Assembly: GCF_004799285.1 (NCBI RefSeq)
Contig: NZ_SSND01000002.1
Span: 124,001-188,000, forward strand
From: Aliigemmobacter aestuarii
Lineage (GTDB): Bacteria; Pseudomonadota; Alphaproteobacteria; Rhodobacterales; Rhodobacteraceae
Direction of reading: 5' to 3'
Length of the DNA: 64,000 nt
Shown here: positions 32,604 to 42,787 of the stretch, piece after piece
Numbering within the stretch: position 1 is the first letter of the stretch
How the letters are laid out: each line of letters starts with the position of its first letter
The notes under the pieces: generated by a model
Databases searched by the model: none
What the model saw: the letters and a program-made list of their open reading frames with translations, nothing else
Told to the model about the DNA's origin: nothing
Program-made: the position numbers and the translations under genes

Positions 32604-33631
32604 CCGCCGAGGGACTCCGCAGCCCCTTTGCCGACCCGCCCACCGAGGGTAGGGCGATCGAACTGGCCGAGGGCATCCTGTGGATGCGCCTTCCCTTGCC
32701 GATGGCGCTGGATCACGTCAACGTCTTCGCACTGGACGATGGCGATGGCTGGACGGTGATCGACACCGGCTTCAACAGCCGGAGAGGCCGGGCTATCTGG
32801 CAGGCGTTGCAGGCAGGGCCTCTGGTGGGCAGGCCGGTCCGCCGGGTGATCGTGACGCATCATCACCCCGACCACATCGGCATGGCGGGCTGGTTGCAGG
32901 ATCAGGGGGCCGAACTGGTCACGACCCGCACCGCATGGCTTTACGCCCGCATGCTGACGCTTGATGAACAGCCGCTGCCCGTGCCGCAGCAACTGGCCTT
33001 CTGGCGCGGGGCCGGGATGGACCCGGCGCTTCTGGCCAGACGCGCGGGCGAACGGCCCTTCAACTTTGCCGATGTCGTGGCCCCCCTGCCGCTTGGCTTT
33101 ACCCGGATCGTCGAGGGCCAGAGCATCGTCGCCGGAGGGCGGCGCTGGCGGGTGCGGATGGGCAATGGCCACGCGCCCGAACATGCGACGCTCTGGCAGG
33201 AAGACGGGCCGCTGGTCATCGGCGGCGATCAGTTGCTGCCCTCGATCTCGGCCAATATCGGGGTCTATCCGACCGAACCCATGGCCGACCCTCTGGGCGA
33301 GTGGATCGGCAGTTGCCGCGCCTTCCAGCCCCATGCCCGCTGGGATCAGCTGGTTCTGCCCGGTCACAAGCTGCCGTTCACCGGCCTGCCGCTGCGGTTG
33401 CGGCAGATGATCGAGAACCACGAAGGCGCGATCGACCGGCTGCTGGACCATCTGGCCGGGCCGCGGACCGCCGCCGACTGTTTCGCGCCCCTGTTCAAGC
33501 GGACCATCGGCGAAGGCGAATACGGGCTGGCGCTGGTCGAGGCGGTCGCGCACCTGAACTATCTCTTGCACCGGGGGCTGGCCCGTCGTTTCCTGACGGC
33601 AGACGGCATCTGGCTATGGGAGAGGACATGA
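32600..33631 (+). CDS. MBL-fold metallo-hydrolase
   Basis: 343 residues with a GTG start overlapping the dehydrogenase stop. The metal motif is H87-x-H89-x-D91-H92 (THHHPDHIGM), with further ligands in GNGHAPEHATL and LPGHKLPFTGL. It has the C-terminal helical extension found in LACTB2-like proteins. Coupling with an acyl-CoA dehydrogenase suggests a thioesterase or lactonase role in acyl metabolism (inference). Confidence 0.9.
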   Translation: MTAEGLRSPFADPPTEGRAIELAEGILWMRLPLPMALDHVNVFALDDGDGWTVIDTGFNSRRGRAIWQALQAGPLVGRPVRRVIVTHHHPDHIGMAGWLQDQGAELVTTRTAWLYARMLTLDEQPLPVPQQLAFWRGAGMDPALLARRAGERPFNFADVVAPLPLGFTRIVEGQSIVAGGRRWRVRMGNGHAPEHATLWQEDGPLVIGGDQLLPSISANIGVYPTEPMADPLGEWIGSCRAFQPHARWDQLVLPGHKLPFTGLPLRLRQMIENHEGAIDRLLDHLAGPRTAADCFAPLFKRTIGEGEYGLALVEAVAHLNYLLHRGLARRFLTADGIWLWERT

Positions 33632-34092
33632 GCGGCGAAGACATCAGCACCGCGGCGGAACTGCACGAGGCGACCGCCCTGCCCTGTGCCGGGGTGGTCC
33701 ATGCCGATCCGAAGGCCCCCGAAACGGCCGAGACAAAACCACTGCCCCCCGGCATCGCACGCAAGCCCGTGGAACAGAAAAGTGCCGCGCAATGGGCCTA
33801 TGAGCGGCTGATCCTCTACATCAACAACTTCGAGGAACAGCTCGACTCCGAACACGAGATCGCGATGGGGTTCACCGGGGGCGAGGCTGGCGTGCTCCGG
33901 ATCGAGGGGATCGGCTATTTCGACCCCGACATCATCACCTTCTATGGTCGCGACGATGACGGCACCCGCACCCAGCTGGTGCAGCATGTCAGCCAGCTGA
34001 ACGTGCTTCTGCAGGCCGTGCCCAAGACCGAACCCGAAATCCCGCCGCGCCGGATCGGGTTTCACCTGGTCCGCGATTTCGTGACCACATGA
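33628..34092 (+). CDS. conserved protein of unknown function (DUF6173-like)
   Basis: 154 residues. The ATG overlaps the stop of the MBL gene (ATGA). The first 60 residues are low-complexity; the rest (WAYERLILYINNFEEQLDSEHEIAMGFTGGEAGVLRIEGIGY...TQLVQHVSQLNVLLQAVPK) is a compact alpha/beta domain that I associate with the DUF6173 family found in Rhodobacterales, without certainty. No function is known. It ends the operon begun by the acyl-CoA dehydrogenase. Confidence 0.75.
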   Translation: MSGEDISTAAELHEATALPCAGVVHADPKAPETAETKPLPPGIARKPVEQKSAAQWAYERLILYINNFEEQLDSEHEIAMGFTGGEAGVLRIEGIGYFDPDIITFYGRDDDGTRTQLVQHVSQLNVLLQAVPKTEPEIPPRRIGFHLVRDFVTT

Positions 34093-34178
34093 CACTCTGC
34101 CGGGCTACGGAGGCGCGTGACAGCGCGTTCTGAATCGGCTATCTGAACCCCAAGCGCCCAGAACACAGGAGACGACCG

Positions 34179-34313
34179 ATGGCGGAACACAAGCACGGCA
34201 GCATGGACATCCGGGAACATGAAAAGACCTTTGCCGGTTTCATCAAGCTGAGCATCTGGACGGCCGGCATCTCGATCGGTGTCCTGATCTTCCTCGCCCT
34301 TGTGAACGCCTGA
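34179..34313 (+). CDS. aa3-type cytochrome c oxidase subunit IV (small)
   Basis: 44 residues: a polar N-terminus (MAEHKHGSMDIREHEKTF) and one membrane helix (about 20-42). This matches the tiny bacterial subunit IV of aa3 oxidases (COX4_pro_2 type), which packs against subunits I and III with unclear function. It is away from the other cox genes, as is usual in Rhodobacterales. GGAG lies 10 bases before the ATG. Confidence 0.9.
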   Translation: MAEHKHGSMDIREHEKTFAGFIKLSIWTAGISIGVLIFLALVNA

Positions 34314-34342
34314 CACGTAACGATCATCACGGAATTCGCCGA

Positions 34343-34957
34343 ATGCGCCGCACGATCCTTGCCCTTGCTGCGGTCCTGACCGTTGCGGCCTGCGGGGCCG
34401 ATCATACCTGGGCCCCCGATGACGAGGTGATCGCTGCGCGCTACGCCCATGACGGGCCGAAGGCGATCACGCTTTACACCGTGGTCAACAACCGGTCGGG
34501 TTCGGGCGGTCATTCGGCGCTGATGATCAACGGATCGGAACGGGTCATCTTTGACCCGGCGGGAACATGGTATCACCCCAGCCGCCCGATCCGGCATGAC
34601 GTGCATTTCGGCATCAACGACCAGGCCAAGGCCTTCTACATCGACTATCACGCGCGCGAGACGTACCGCGTGGTCGAACAGACCGTGGTCGTCTCGCCCG
34701 AGGTGGCGGAAATCGCGCTTCAGCGTGTCCTGAACTACGGCGCCGTCCCCAAGGCGCTTTGCGCAAGCGCGGTGTCGAACGTGCTGCGCAGCATTCCCGG
34801 CTTTGAATCGATCCCGCCGGCGTTGGGGCCGAACCGGATCATGAACGCCTTCGATCAGATCCCCGGCGTGGAAAAGCGCGTCATCACCGACAAGGACGAT
34901 GACGAAAACCACGGCATCCTGATGATCCAGGCGGACCAGACGATCAACAACGACTGA
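34343..34957 (+). CDS. putative lipoprotein of unknown function
   Basis: 204 residues. The signal peptide ends in a lipobox LTVAAC, with C17 as the lipidation site. The mature part has SGSGGHSALMING, WYHPSRPIRHDVHFGINDQ and a later KALCASAVSNVLRSI, a Cys/His pattern like a papain-fold (NlpC/P60 or related) hydrolase, but I cannot assign a family. Stand-alone, convergent with the AzlCD genes. Confidence 0.8.
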   Translation: MRRTILALAAVLTVAACGADHTWAPDDEVIAARYAHDGPKAITLYTVVNNRSGSGGHSALMINGSERVIFDPAGTWYHPSRPIRHDVHFGINDQAKAFYIDYHARETYRVVEQTVVVSPEVAEIALQRVLNYGAVPKALCASAVSNVLRSIPGFESIPPALGPNRIMNAFDQIPGVEKRVITDKDDDENHGILMIQADQTINND

Positions 34958-34960
34958 TCG

Positions 34961-35290
34961 TCAGCCGATCCACCATCCCAGCCCGTAAAGCACCAGCCCG
35001 CCAGCAAGGATCGCGGCCAGCACGTTGCGCAGCAGCACGCCGGCAAGGATCGTCGCGATGGCGGCGCCCAGACGCGCCGGGTCGGTTTCGCCCCCTGTCG
35101 CCGCAGGCCACATGACGGCCGGGGCGACAAGGCCGGGAATGACCGCCATCGGGGTATAGCGCAGCAGGCGCAGCGCCCATGCGGGCAGCGCCCGCCCCCC
35201 GATAAGCCCGAGGAAGGAATACCGCAGCAGGAAGGTGCCAAGACCCAGCCCGATGATCACGGTCCAGAGGGTCGCCTTGTCCTCGATCAT
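34961..35290 (-). CDS. AzlD-family branched-chain amino acid export subunit
   Basis: 109 residues, three to four membrane segments, with LRYSFLGLIGGRALPAW and TPMAVIPGLVAPAV typical of AzlD. It works with AzlC to export branched-chain amino acids or analogues. Its start overlaps the azlC stop by 4 bases. Confidence 0.9.
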   Translation of the reverse strand: MIEDKATLWTVIIGLGLGTFLLRYSFLGLIGGRALPAWALRLLRYTPMAVIPGLVAPAVMWPAATGGETDPARLGAAIATILAGVLLRNVLAAILAGGLVLYGLGWWIG

Positions 35291-36006
35291 GTCCGCCTCG
35301 CCGCGCGCCTTTCGTCATGCAGTTCGACCGCCGCGCCGGTCGCCATCGCCGCCGCCGCGGCAACCAGAAGGCCCGTGGAATAGGGCATCCAGACAAGAGC
35401 CAGCGCCACCGACACCGACACCACCGCGGCGGCGACATGGGCGCGGGTGCGCAGCATCGGTGCCGTGATCGCCAGAAAGGCGATCGGCACCGCGAAATCC
35501 AGCGCGTATTCGGGCGGGATCGCCTTGCCGAAGACGGCCCCACCATAGCTTGCCGCATACCACAGCGGGCAGACCGGGGCGACCGCGCCGAAATAGAAGG
35601 TGACCTTTTCCGACAGCGACTGATCGGGCCGCTTGGCGAATTCCGCGGACGCGGCGGCAAAGCTTTGATCGACAAGGAAATAGGCCATGATCGCCCGCTG
35701 CCATCCGGGGGCCCCACCAAGATGCGGGGTCAGCGCCGCCGAATACATCGCCATGCGCAGGTTCACCGCGATCGATGTGACGAGGACGATCAGCAGCGGC
35801 GCCCCCTCGTTCATCAGCTGCACCGCGGCGAATTGCGCGGCCCCGGCGATGACCACAAGGGAAAAGGCCAGAACCTCCCACGGGGTCATGCCCGCATCGG
35901 TCGCGACCACGCCGAACAATACCCCGAAGGGAACGATGACGATCACGAAAGGAACCGAGGCAAGCACGCCCCGGAAAAAGGCCTGACGATGGGCAGACAT
36001 CGGCAC
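35287..36006 (-). CDS. AzlC-family branched-chain amino acid export permease
   Basis: 239 residues with about six or more membrane segments. Motifs PFGVLFGVVATDAGMTPWEVLAFS, VIAGAAQFAAVQL and AVNLRMAMYSAALTPHLGG are those of AzlC. First of the two-gene operon with AzlD; regulator not visible. Confidence 0.92.
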   Translation of the reverse strand: MPMSAHRQAFFRGVLASVPFVIVIVPFGVLFGVVATDAGMTPWEVLAFSLVVIAGAAQFAAVQLMNEGAPLLIVLVTSIAVNLRMAMYSAALTPHLGGAPGWQRAIMAYFLVDQSFAAASAEFAKRPDQSLSEKVTFYFGAVAPVCPLWYAASYGGAVFGKAIPPEYALDFAVPIAFLAITAPMLRTRAHVAAAVVSVSVALALVWMPYSTGLLVAAAAAMATGAAVELHDERRAARRT

Positions 36007-36061
36007 CTGCGGGCTTTACCTGTTCCGGCTCCGGGCTTAGGGCTTTGGCGGTAGGGTTGCA

Positions 36062-36691
36062 ATGGCGGAACGGCATCGGGTGATGGTGGCGCGGATCGAG
36101 ACAGCGGGGGTGAGGCTGCGCATGGGCCTGTCGCCGTCGAACCGCGCCACGGCGGCGGCGCTTTACTGGGAAGCCTTCGCGGGAAAGCTGTCGCGCCTGA
36201 TGGGGCCCGACGACCGCGCGCTTGCCTATCTGGAACGGATCATCGCCGCCGATCACTGCCTGACGGCCGAGGATGAAAGCGGCGCGCTTCTGGGCCTTGC
36301 GGGGTTCCGTTCACCGCGCGGGTCCTTCGCCGCCGGCAGTTACGCGGACCTGCGCGCGATCTACGGGCTTGCCGGCGCTGCCTGGCGGTCGGGCCTGTTC
36401 CGGGCGCTGGAGACCGAGATCGACAACACACGCTTTCTGGTCGACGGGATCTGCGTGGCGCGCCACAGGCGCGGGCAAGGCATCGGTGCCGCGCTGGTGA
36501 CCGGCCTCTGCGATCTGGCGCACGACCGGGGCTACCGCGAGATCCGCCTTGACGTGATCGACACGAACCTGCGCGCAAAGGCGCTTTACGAACGTCTTGG
36601 CTTTGTCAGCCGGGGCACCAAGCCAATCGGCCCGCTGCGCCATGCCTTTGGCTTCGATGCGGCAACGACGATGGTCCGCCCGCTGGACTGA
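36062..36691 (+). CDS. GNAT-family N-acetyltransferase
   Basis: 209 residues. The acetyl-CoA site is RHRRGQGIGAALVTGLCDLA, followed by YREIRLDVIDTNLRAKALYERLGF, the common GNAT end. Substrate unknown. Other in-frame ATGs (36083, 36122) are possible starts. Divergent from azlC; 7 bases from the convergent esterase gene. Confidence 0.87.
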   Translation: MAERHRVMVARIETAGVRLRMGLSPSNRATAAALYWEAFAGKLSRLMGPDDRALAYLERIIAADHCLTAEDESGALLGLAGFRSPRGSFAAGSYADLRAIYGLAGAAWRSGLFRALETEIDNTRFLVDGICVARHRRGQGIGAALVTGLCDLAHDRGYREIRLDVIDTNLRAKALYERLGFVSRGTKPIGPLRHAFGFDAATTMVRPLD

Positions 36692-36698
36692 GGCGGGA

Positions 36699-37337
36699 TC
36701 AGCTGCTTTGGGCCTGCGCGATCAGGTCCAGCACCTTCGGCCCCAGCCCTTCGACGATCTTCGCCACGCCTTCGGCATTGGGGTGAATCCCGTCGGGCTG
36801 CATGAAGGGCGTCAGCGCGGCAGGATCGGCCCCGTCCTGCATCAGCGGGGCAAAGAAACCTTCGGCAAACAGCGTTCCGAACCGCTGTGCAAGATCGGGA
36901 TAGATCGCATCGAATTCGACCTTGTAATCGGGGCCGTAGTTGCCAGGCGCCTCCATCCCGATCAGAAGCACCGGCAGATCGCGTTCCGCCGCCTTCGTCA
37001 GGATCGCTTCAAGATTGGCGCGGCTGGTCGCCGGGTCGATCCCGCGCAACAGATCGTTGCCCCCCAGCGTGACGATCAGCGCGTCGACCTCGGGCGTCAG
37101 CGTCCAGTCGATCCGCGCCAGCCCCCCCGCCGTCGTGTCGCCCGAAACGCCTGCGTTCACGATCTCCGCATCGGCACCGTTTGCGGCAAGCCAGGCCTGG
37201 AGCCGCGGCACGAAGCCATCGCCCTGCGGCAGGCCATAGCCCTGGGTCAGACTGTCGCCCAGGGCCGCGACCGTGACGGGTTCCGCCGCCGCCGCCCCCC
37301 CCGCGACGATCAGCGCCGCGGCAATCAGGTTGCGCAT
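36699..37337 (-). CDS. TesA-like SGNH esterase/lysophospholipase
   Basis: 212 residues with a signal peptide (about 1-18). The GDSL block is VAALGDSLTQGYG (catalytic Ser), with TLGGNDLLRG (block III) and DGIHPNAEG (catalytic Asp/His). Such periplasmic enzymes hydrolyse thioesters, lysophospholipids and aryl esters. It is divergent from the ABC/FtsX pair, the same trio as tesA-ybbA-ybbP in many bacteria. Confidence 0.92.
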   Translation of the reverse strand: MRNLIAAALIVAGGAAAAEPVTVAALGDSLTQGYGLPQGDGFVPRLQAWLAANGADAEIVNAGVSGDTTAGGLARIDWTLTPEVDALIVTLGGNDLLRGIDPATSRANLEAILTKAAERDLPVLLIGMEAPGNYGPDYKVEFDAIYPDLAQRFGTLFAEGFFAPLMQDGADPAALTPFMQPDGIHPNAEGVAKIVEGLGPKVLDLIAQAQSS

Positions 37338-37401
37338 CCTGCCGATCACCCCATATCCAAGGGCTACAGGACCCAAGAGGCAGGATCGAAAGGCAGTTTT
37401 C

Positions 37402-38084
<683 letters not shown>

Positions 38085-38088
<4 letters not shown>

Positions 38089-40607
38089 CCGGATTGGCAT
38101 GGCGCATCGCGCGCCGCGAGTTGCGTGGCGGCCTGCGCGGGTTTCGCGTGTTCCTTCTGTGCCTGGCACTTGGCGTGGCGGCGATTGCCGCCGTCGGCAC
38201 GGTGCGGGCCGCCATCGAACGGGGGCTGTCCGACCAGGGCGCCGTCCTGCTGGGCGGCGACGCGCAGTTGGAATTCACCTACCGCTTTGCCACGCCCGAG
38301 GAACGCGCCTGGATGGACGCCCGCGCCCTGGACCTGTCCGAGATCGTGGATTTCCGGTCGATGGTCGTGACCGGCGAGGGCGAGGCCGAGGATCGCGCCC
38401 TGACCCAGGTGAAGGCGGTGGACGATGCCTATCCGCTGGTCGGCGCGGTCACGCTGGAATCGGGCACCCTGCCCGAGGCGCTGGCGATGAAGGATGGCCT
38501 GCCCGGCGGGGTGATGGACAAGGTTCTGGTCGACCGGCTCGGGCTGGCACCCGGCGACACCTTCCGGCTTGGCCTTCAGGAATTCCGCCTGGGGGCGGTG
38601 CTTTTGCGCGAACCCGACAGCGCCACGGGCGGCTTTTCGCTGGGTCCGCGCACCATCGTCCGCACCGCGGATCTGGCGCAAGCGGGGCTGATCGCACCCG
38701 GCACGCTTTATGAAACCGAATACCGGCTGACCCTGCCGCCCGCGACGGATCTCGACGCGCTGCGTGCCGAGGCCGAAGCCGCCTTTCGCGATGAGGGGAT
38801 GCGGTGGCAGGACCGGCGGCGCGCGGCACCGGGGATCGAACGCTTTGTCGACCGGATCGGGGCCTTCCTGATCCTGGTCGGGCTGGCCGGGCTGGCGGTG
38901 GGCGGCGTGGGCGTTTCAGCCGCCGTGCGCGCCTATCTGGATCGCAAGGTCGCCACGATCGCCACGCTGCGCACTCTGGGCGCCGAGGGGCGGCTGATCT
39001 TCCAGACATACCTTTTGCAGATCGGCGTTCTGGCCGGTCTGGGCGTGCTGGCCGGGCTGGTGATCGGAACGGTTCTGCCGATGGCCGCGGCCCCCTGGAT
39101 CGGTGCCGCCCTGCCCTTCCCCGTCAGCTTCCGGCCCGCCGCAGCGCCCCTGGCCGAGGCAGCCTTCTACGGGCTGGTCACGGCCTTCCTGTTCACGCTC
39201 TGGCCGCTGGCGCGGACCGAGGGCGTTCGCGCCGCAGCCCTTTACCGAGGCGCCGGGCGCGGTGGGCATCCGAGGCCCGTCCACTGGCTGGCGGTGGCGG
39301 GGCTGGCGGCGATGCTGATCGGCGGGGCGGTGGCCTTTTCCGGCACGCCGGAACTGGCGCTCGGCTCGGCTGCAGGGATCGTCGCCGCGCTGGTCGTGCT
39401 GTGGCTGGCGGCGCTTGGCCTGCGCTGGATCGCGCGGCATCTGGCCCGGTCGCGCATCGCGCGGGGCCGCACCGGGCTGCGGCTGGCACTGGCCGCGATC
39501 GGCGGCCCACGGGAAGAGGCGGCCTCGGTCGTGCTGTCGCTGGGGCTTGGCCTTTCGGTTCTGGCCGCCGTGGGGCAGATCGACGCCAACCTGCGCGCCG
39601 CGATCGACCGCGACCTGCCGGAACGCGCGCCATCCTATTTCTTCGTCGACATCCAGAATGACCAGATCGACGGCTTCCTCGGCCGGGTGAAGGACGACCC
39701 CGCGGTAAGCCGCGTGGAAAGCGCGCCGATGCTGCGCGGGGTGGTCACCCAGATCAACGACCGCGACGCGCGCGAGGTGGCGGGCGAACATTGGGTGGTG
39801 CGTGGCGACCGGGGCATCACCTACGCCGCGACCCCGCCGGAAAACACCACCGTCATTGCCGGCGAATGGTGGCCCGAGGACCACACCGGCGACCCCGAAG
39901 TCAGCTTTGCCGCCGAAGAGGCCGAGGAAATGGGCCTGAAGCTGGGCGATACCGTCACGGTCAACATCCTGGGCCGGGACATCACGGCAACGATCACCAG
40001 CTTCCGCCAGGTGGATTTCTCGACCGCCGGGATGGGATTCGTGATGACGCTGAACCCCGCCGCGCTGGCCGGGGCGCCGCACACGCATATCGCCACCGTC
40101 TATGCCGAAACCGAAGCCGAGGCCGCGATCCTGCGCGACCTGTCGCGTGCCTATCCCAACATCACCGCGATCCGGGTCCGCGACGCCATCGACCGCGTGA
40201 CCGAGGCCCTGACCGCCATCGGATCGGCCACCCGTTGGGCGGCGGCGGTGACGCTGGTCACGGGCTTTGTCGTGCTGATCGGCGCGGCGGCGGCAGGCGA
40301 AGGCGCGCGGGTCTACGAATCGGCGATCCTCAAGACTCTGGGCGCATCGCGCGGGCGCATCCTTGCCAGTTTTGCCCTCCGGTCCGCCTTGATGGGGGCG
40401 GCGGCGGGGCTGGTGGCGATTGCGGCGGGCGGAATGGCCGGATGGGCCGTGATGACCTTCGTGATGGAGGCAGATTTCGCCTTCGAACCCGTGTCGGCGC
40501 TGGTGATCGTGGCGGGCGGGGTTCTGGCCACGCTTCTGGCGGGGCTGGCCTTTGCGCTGCGCCCCCTGGGCGTTCGGCCTGCCCGCATCCTGCGCGCGGA
40601 CGGGTGA
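38085..40607 (+). CDS. FtsX-like permease (YbbP-like)
   Basis: 840 residues. An N-terminal membrane segment (RGFRVFLLCLALGVAAIAAVGT), a large periplasmic domain, a first FtsX unit around residues 260-400, a second periplasmic domain (IDANLRAAIDRDLPERAPSYFFVDIQNDQI) and a C-terminal FtsX unit with about ten membrane helices in all. It forms the membrane part of the ABC complex with the preceding ATPase; YbbP-type systems are linked to TesA, encoded divergently here. Confidence 0.92.
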
Positions 40608-40611
40608 CGGA

Positions 40612-40720
40612 TGCTGCGCAGCGCGACGTTTCATGCTGCGCAGCAATTTCCCCGGAAGGTCGCGTGACGCCCGGCCTTCCGCCTGCGGATTTCTGCGTGA
40701 GTTTCTGCGCAGCAATTCTT
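40612..40720. repeat. cluster of CTGCGCAG palindromes in a convergent gap
   Basis: TGCTGCGCAGC (40612), the perfect 12-base palindrome TGCTGCGCAGCA (40634) and TTTCTGCGCAGCA (40702) lie within 110 bases between the FtsX gene and the convergent gene at 40734. CTGCGCAGCAATT is repeated exactly (40636 and 40705). They may serve as transcript-end hairpins or a protein-binding repeat. Confidence 0.55.
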
Positions 40721-40733
40721 TGGGAACAAGGGC

Positions 40734-41405
40734 TTAGTTTGTCAGCAAGAGATAGCTTGCCGGCTGTTCCGACAGGTTTTCGACTCGCAGGGTGAAATAC
40801 CCGCTTTCGCGTGGCACGAAGGCGCAGCTGGCTGTCGGTTTCTGCGTCTGCGGCATGCAGATCACGGCGCCCGCCGCATCCGTCACCGTCATCCGCAAAG
40901 GCACCTGCCCTGCCCCTATGATGCCGACCTCGGCCAGCGCCTGACCGTCGAAGGCAAGCCGCCAGTCCTGCGCTGCCCCCGGGGCCAGAACCGCCTGCGT
41001 GCTGCGCAGCGAACCGGCGGGGATCAGGCGGTTTGCCGCCTCTTCCTCGGCCAGAACGATCGCCAGCGTCTCGTCCGGGTCAAGTGCCGCCCTTGCCGCC
41101 GCAGCCATCGCCGCGGCGTCGGGGGGAAGCGGCGGCCCTTCGCCATCAATGGCGGTCGCTGCGCCGGCTTCGGGCTGGCGTTCGGTCGCAATCAGGGTGA
41201 CGGAACCGGCCAGATGCGCCGCGGCCAGCATCGAAAGCGCGTCCTTCTGCAGCTGACCCGCTGCAAAAAGCGCCTGCGCCGTGACCATCCGCGCCACCAG
41301 CCCCGGCGCGGTCACTGCCGAAGGGTCAAGGTTCGGGGCGGCTGTATCCTCTGCCGATGCGGCAAGCGGAAAGGCGGCAAGAAAGAGAAGGCAAAGTCGG
41401 CGCAT
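40734..41405 (-). CDS. secreted protein of unknown function
   Basis: 223 residues with a signal peptide (about 1-18, ending AASA). The rest is alanine-rich; the C-terminal 90 residues (DWRLAFDGQALAEVGIIGAGQVPLRMTVTDAAGAVICM...GYFTLRVENLSEQPASYLLLTN) look like a beta-sandwich domain of the pre-peptidase type with two cysteines that could pair. No family recognised with confidence. Convergent with the FtsX gene and divergent from argE. Confidence 0.7.
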   Translation of the reverse strand: MRRLCLLFLAAFPLAASAEDTAAPNLDPSAVTAPGLVARMVTAQALFAAGQLQKDALSMLAAAHLAGSVTLIATERQPEAGAATAIDGEGPPLPPDAAAMAAAARAALDPDETLAIVLAEEEAANRLIPAGSLRSTQAVLAPGAAQDWRLAFDGQALAEVGIIGAGQVPLRMTVTDAAGAVICMPQTQKPTASCAFVPRESGYFTLRVENLSEQPASYLLLTN

Positions 41406-41528
41406 GGCGGCCCCATCCGGAACGTCGCCGCCAGAATGGCAGCTTGATCCGGCGGGGGAAAGCCCGCATCGGGGGTTCCTCAGGACAACGGAATCGGATT
41501 AGCTGCGCCCGCGAGAAGGAGAGCGAAG

Positions 41529-42677
41529 ATGCGCGACATTCTGGATCGGCTGATTGCCTTCGACACCGTCAGCGCGCGCCCGAACATGGCGCTGATGCAG
41601 TATGTCCGCGATCTGCTGGCGGCCGAGGGGATCGCCGCCGTTCTTATCCCGGATGCCAGCGGGCAGAAGGCGAACCTTTACGCCACCGTCGGCCCCGAGG
41701 GCGTGGGCGGCGTCATGTTGTCGGGCCATACGGATGTGGTGCCTGTGGACGGGCAGGCGTGGACGCGCCCGCCCTTTTCCCTGACCGAAGAAGGCGGGCG
41801 GCTTTACGGCCGCGGGACGACCGACATGAAGGGCTTTTGCGCCTGCGCGATCGAGGCGCTGATTGCGGCGCACCGGCGCCCGCTGAAGGTGCCGTTGCAC
41901 CTGGCACTGTCCTATGACGAAGAGGTCGGCTGCATGGGCGTGCGATCGCTGGTCGACATGCTGGCCTCGGCCCCTGTCAGGCCGCGCTTCTGCATCGTGG
42001 GCGAACCGACCGCGATGCAGGTGGCGACCGGACACAAGGGCAAGGTCGCGCTGCGAGCGACCTGCACGGGGCGTGAGGGCCATTCCGCGCTAGCCCCGCT
42101 GGCGCTGAACGCGCTGCATCTGGCGGCCGATTTCCTGAACGAGGTCCGCGCCTTGCAGGGGCGGGTCGCGACCGAAGGGCGGCGCGACGGGGATTACGAC
42201 GTGCCCTATACCACGATCCATGTGGGCAAGATGGCGGGCGGCGTTCAGGTGAACATCGTGCCGAACAACGCCGTCCTCGATTTCGAGATTCGCAGCCTTG
42301 CCGAAGACGACCCCGAGGTGCTGATCGCCGAACTGCGCGACGCCGCCGAACGCATCGTGGCCCCCCTGCGCGCTGAATTTCCCGAAGCCGCGATCTCTGT
42401 CGAAAGGCTCTGGGATTATCCCGGGCTCGGCACGCCCACTGATTCGGTGGTGGTGAATTTCGTCAAGGCGCTGACCGGGGCGAACGGCACGATCAAGGTG
42501 GCCTTCGGCACCGAGGGCGGGCTGTTCTCCACCCGCCTTGGCATCCCCACGGTGATCTGCGGGCCAGGCAGCATGGCACAGGGCCACAAGCCCGACGAAT
42601 ACGTCGCGGTCGAACAGATCGAACGCTGCCGCGGGATGCTGGCGGCGCTGGTCGACCGTCTGGAGACCGGGTTCTGA
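41529..42677 (+). CDS. argE: acetylornithine deacetylase
   Basis: 382 residues, the usual length. M20 metallopeptidase residues: His in SGHTDVVPVDGQAW, the bridging Asp in GRGTTDMKGF, the base Glu pair in SYDEEVGCMG, and a later metal His in ICGPGSMAQGHKPDEYV. It releases ornithine from N-acetylornithine in arginine synthesis. GAGAAGGAGAG precedes the start. Single gene. Confidence 0.92.
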   Translation: MRDILDRLIAFDTVSARPNMALMQYVRDLLAAEGIAAVLIPDASGQKANLYATVGPEGVGGVMLSGHTDVVPVDGQAWTRPPFSLTEEGGRLYGRGTTDMKGFCACAIEALIAAHRRPLKVPLHLALSYDEEVGCMGVRSLVDMLASAPVRPRFCIVGEPTAMQVATGHKGKVALRATCTGREGHSALAPLALNALHLAADFLNEVRALQGRVATEGRRDGDYDVPYTTIHVGKMAGGVQVNIVPNNAVLDFEIRSLAEDDPEVLIAELRDAAERIVAPLRAEFPEAAISVERLWDYPGLGTPTDSVVVNFVKALTGANGTIKVAFGTEGGLFSTRLGIPTVICGPGSMAQGHKPDEYVAVEQIERCRGMLAALVDRLETGF

Positions 42678-42787
42678 CACATCAGCCGCCGGCCAGGCCG
42701 GTCAACCCGCGCGTCTAAACCAAAGCGATATTGCACCCAGAACTGTCCCGCCGATGATCCGGACGGCAGCAGGAACGGAGCGGGCGA

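Noticed and set aside
38916-40715. 599-residue open frame antisense to the FtsX-like permease
   Set aside because: Low-complexity, Gln/Arg/Gly-rich, no family; the plus strand is a clear permease.
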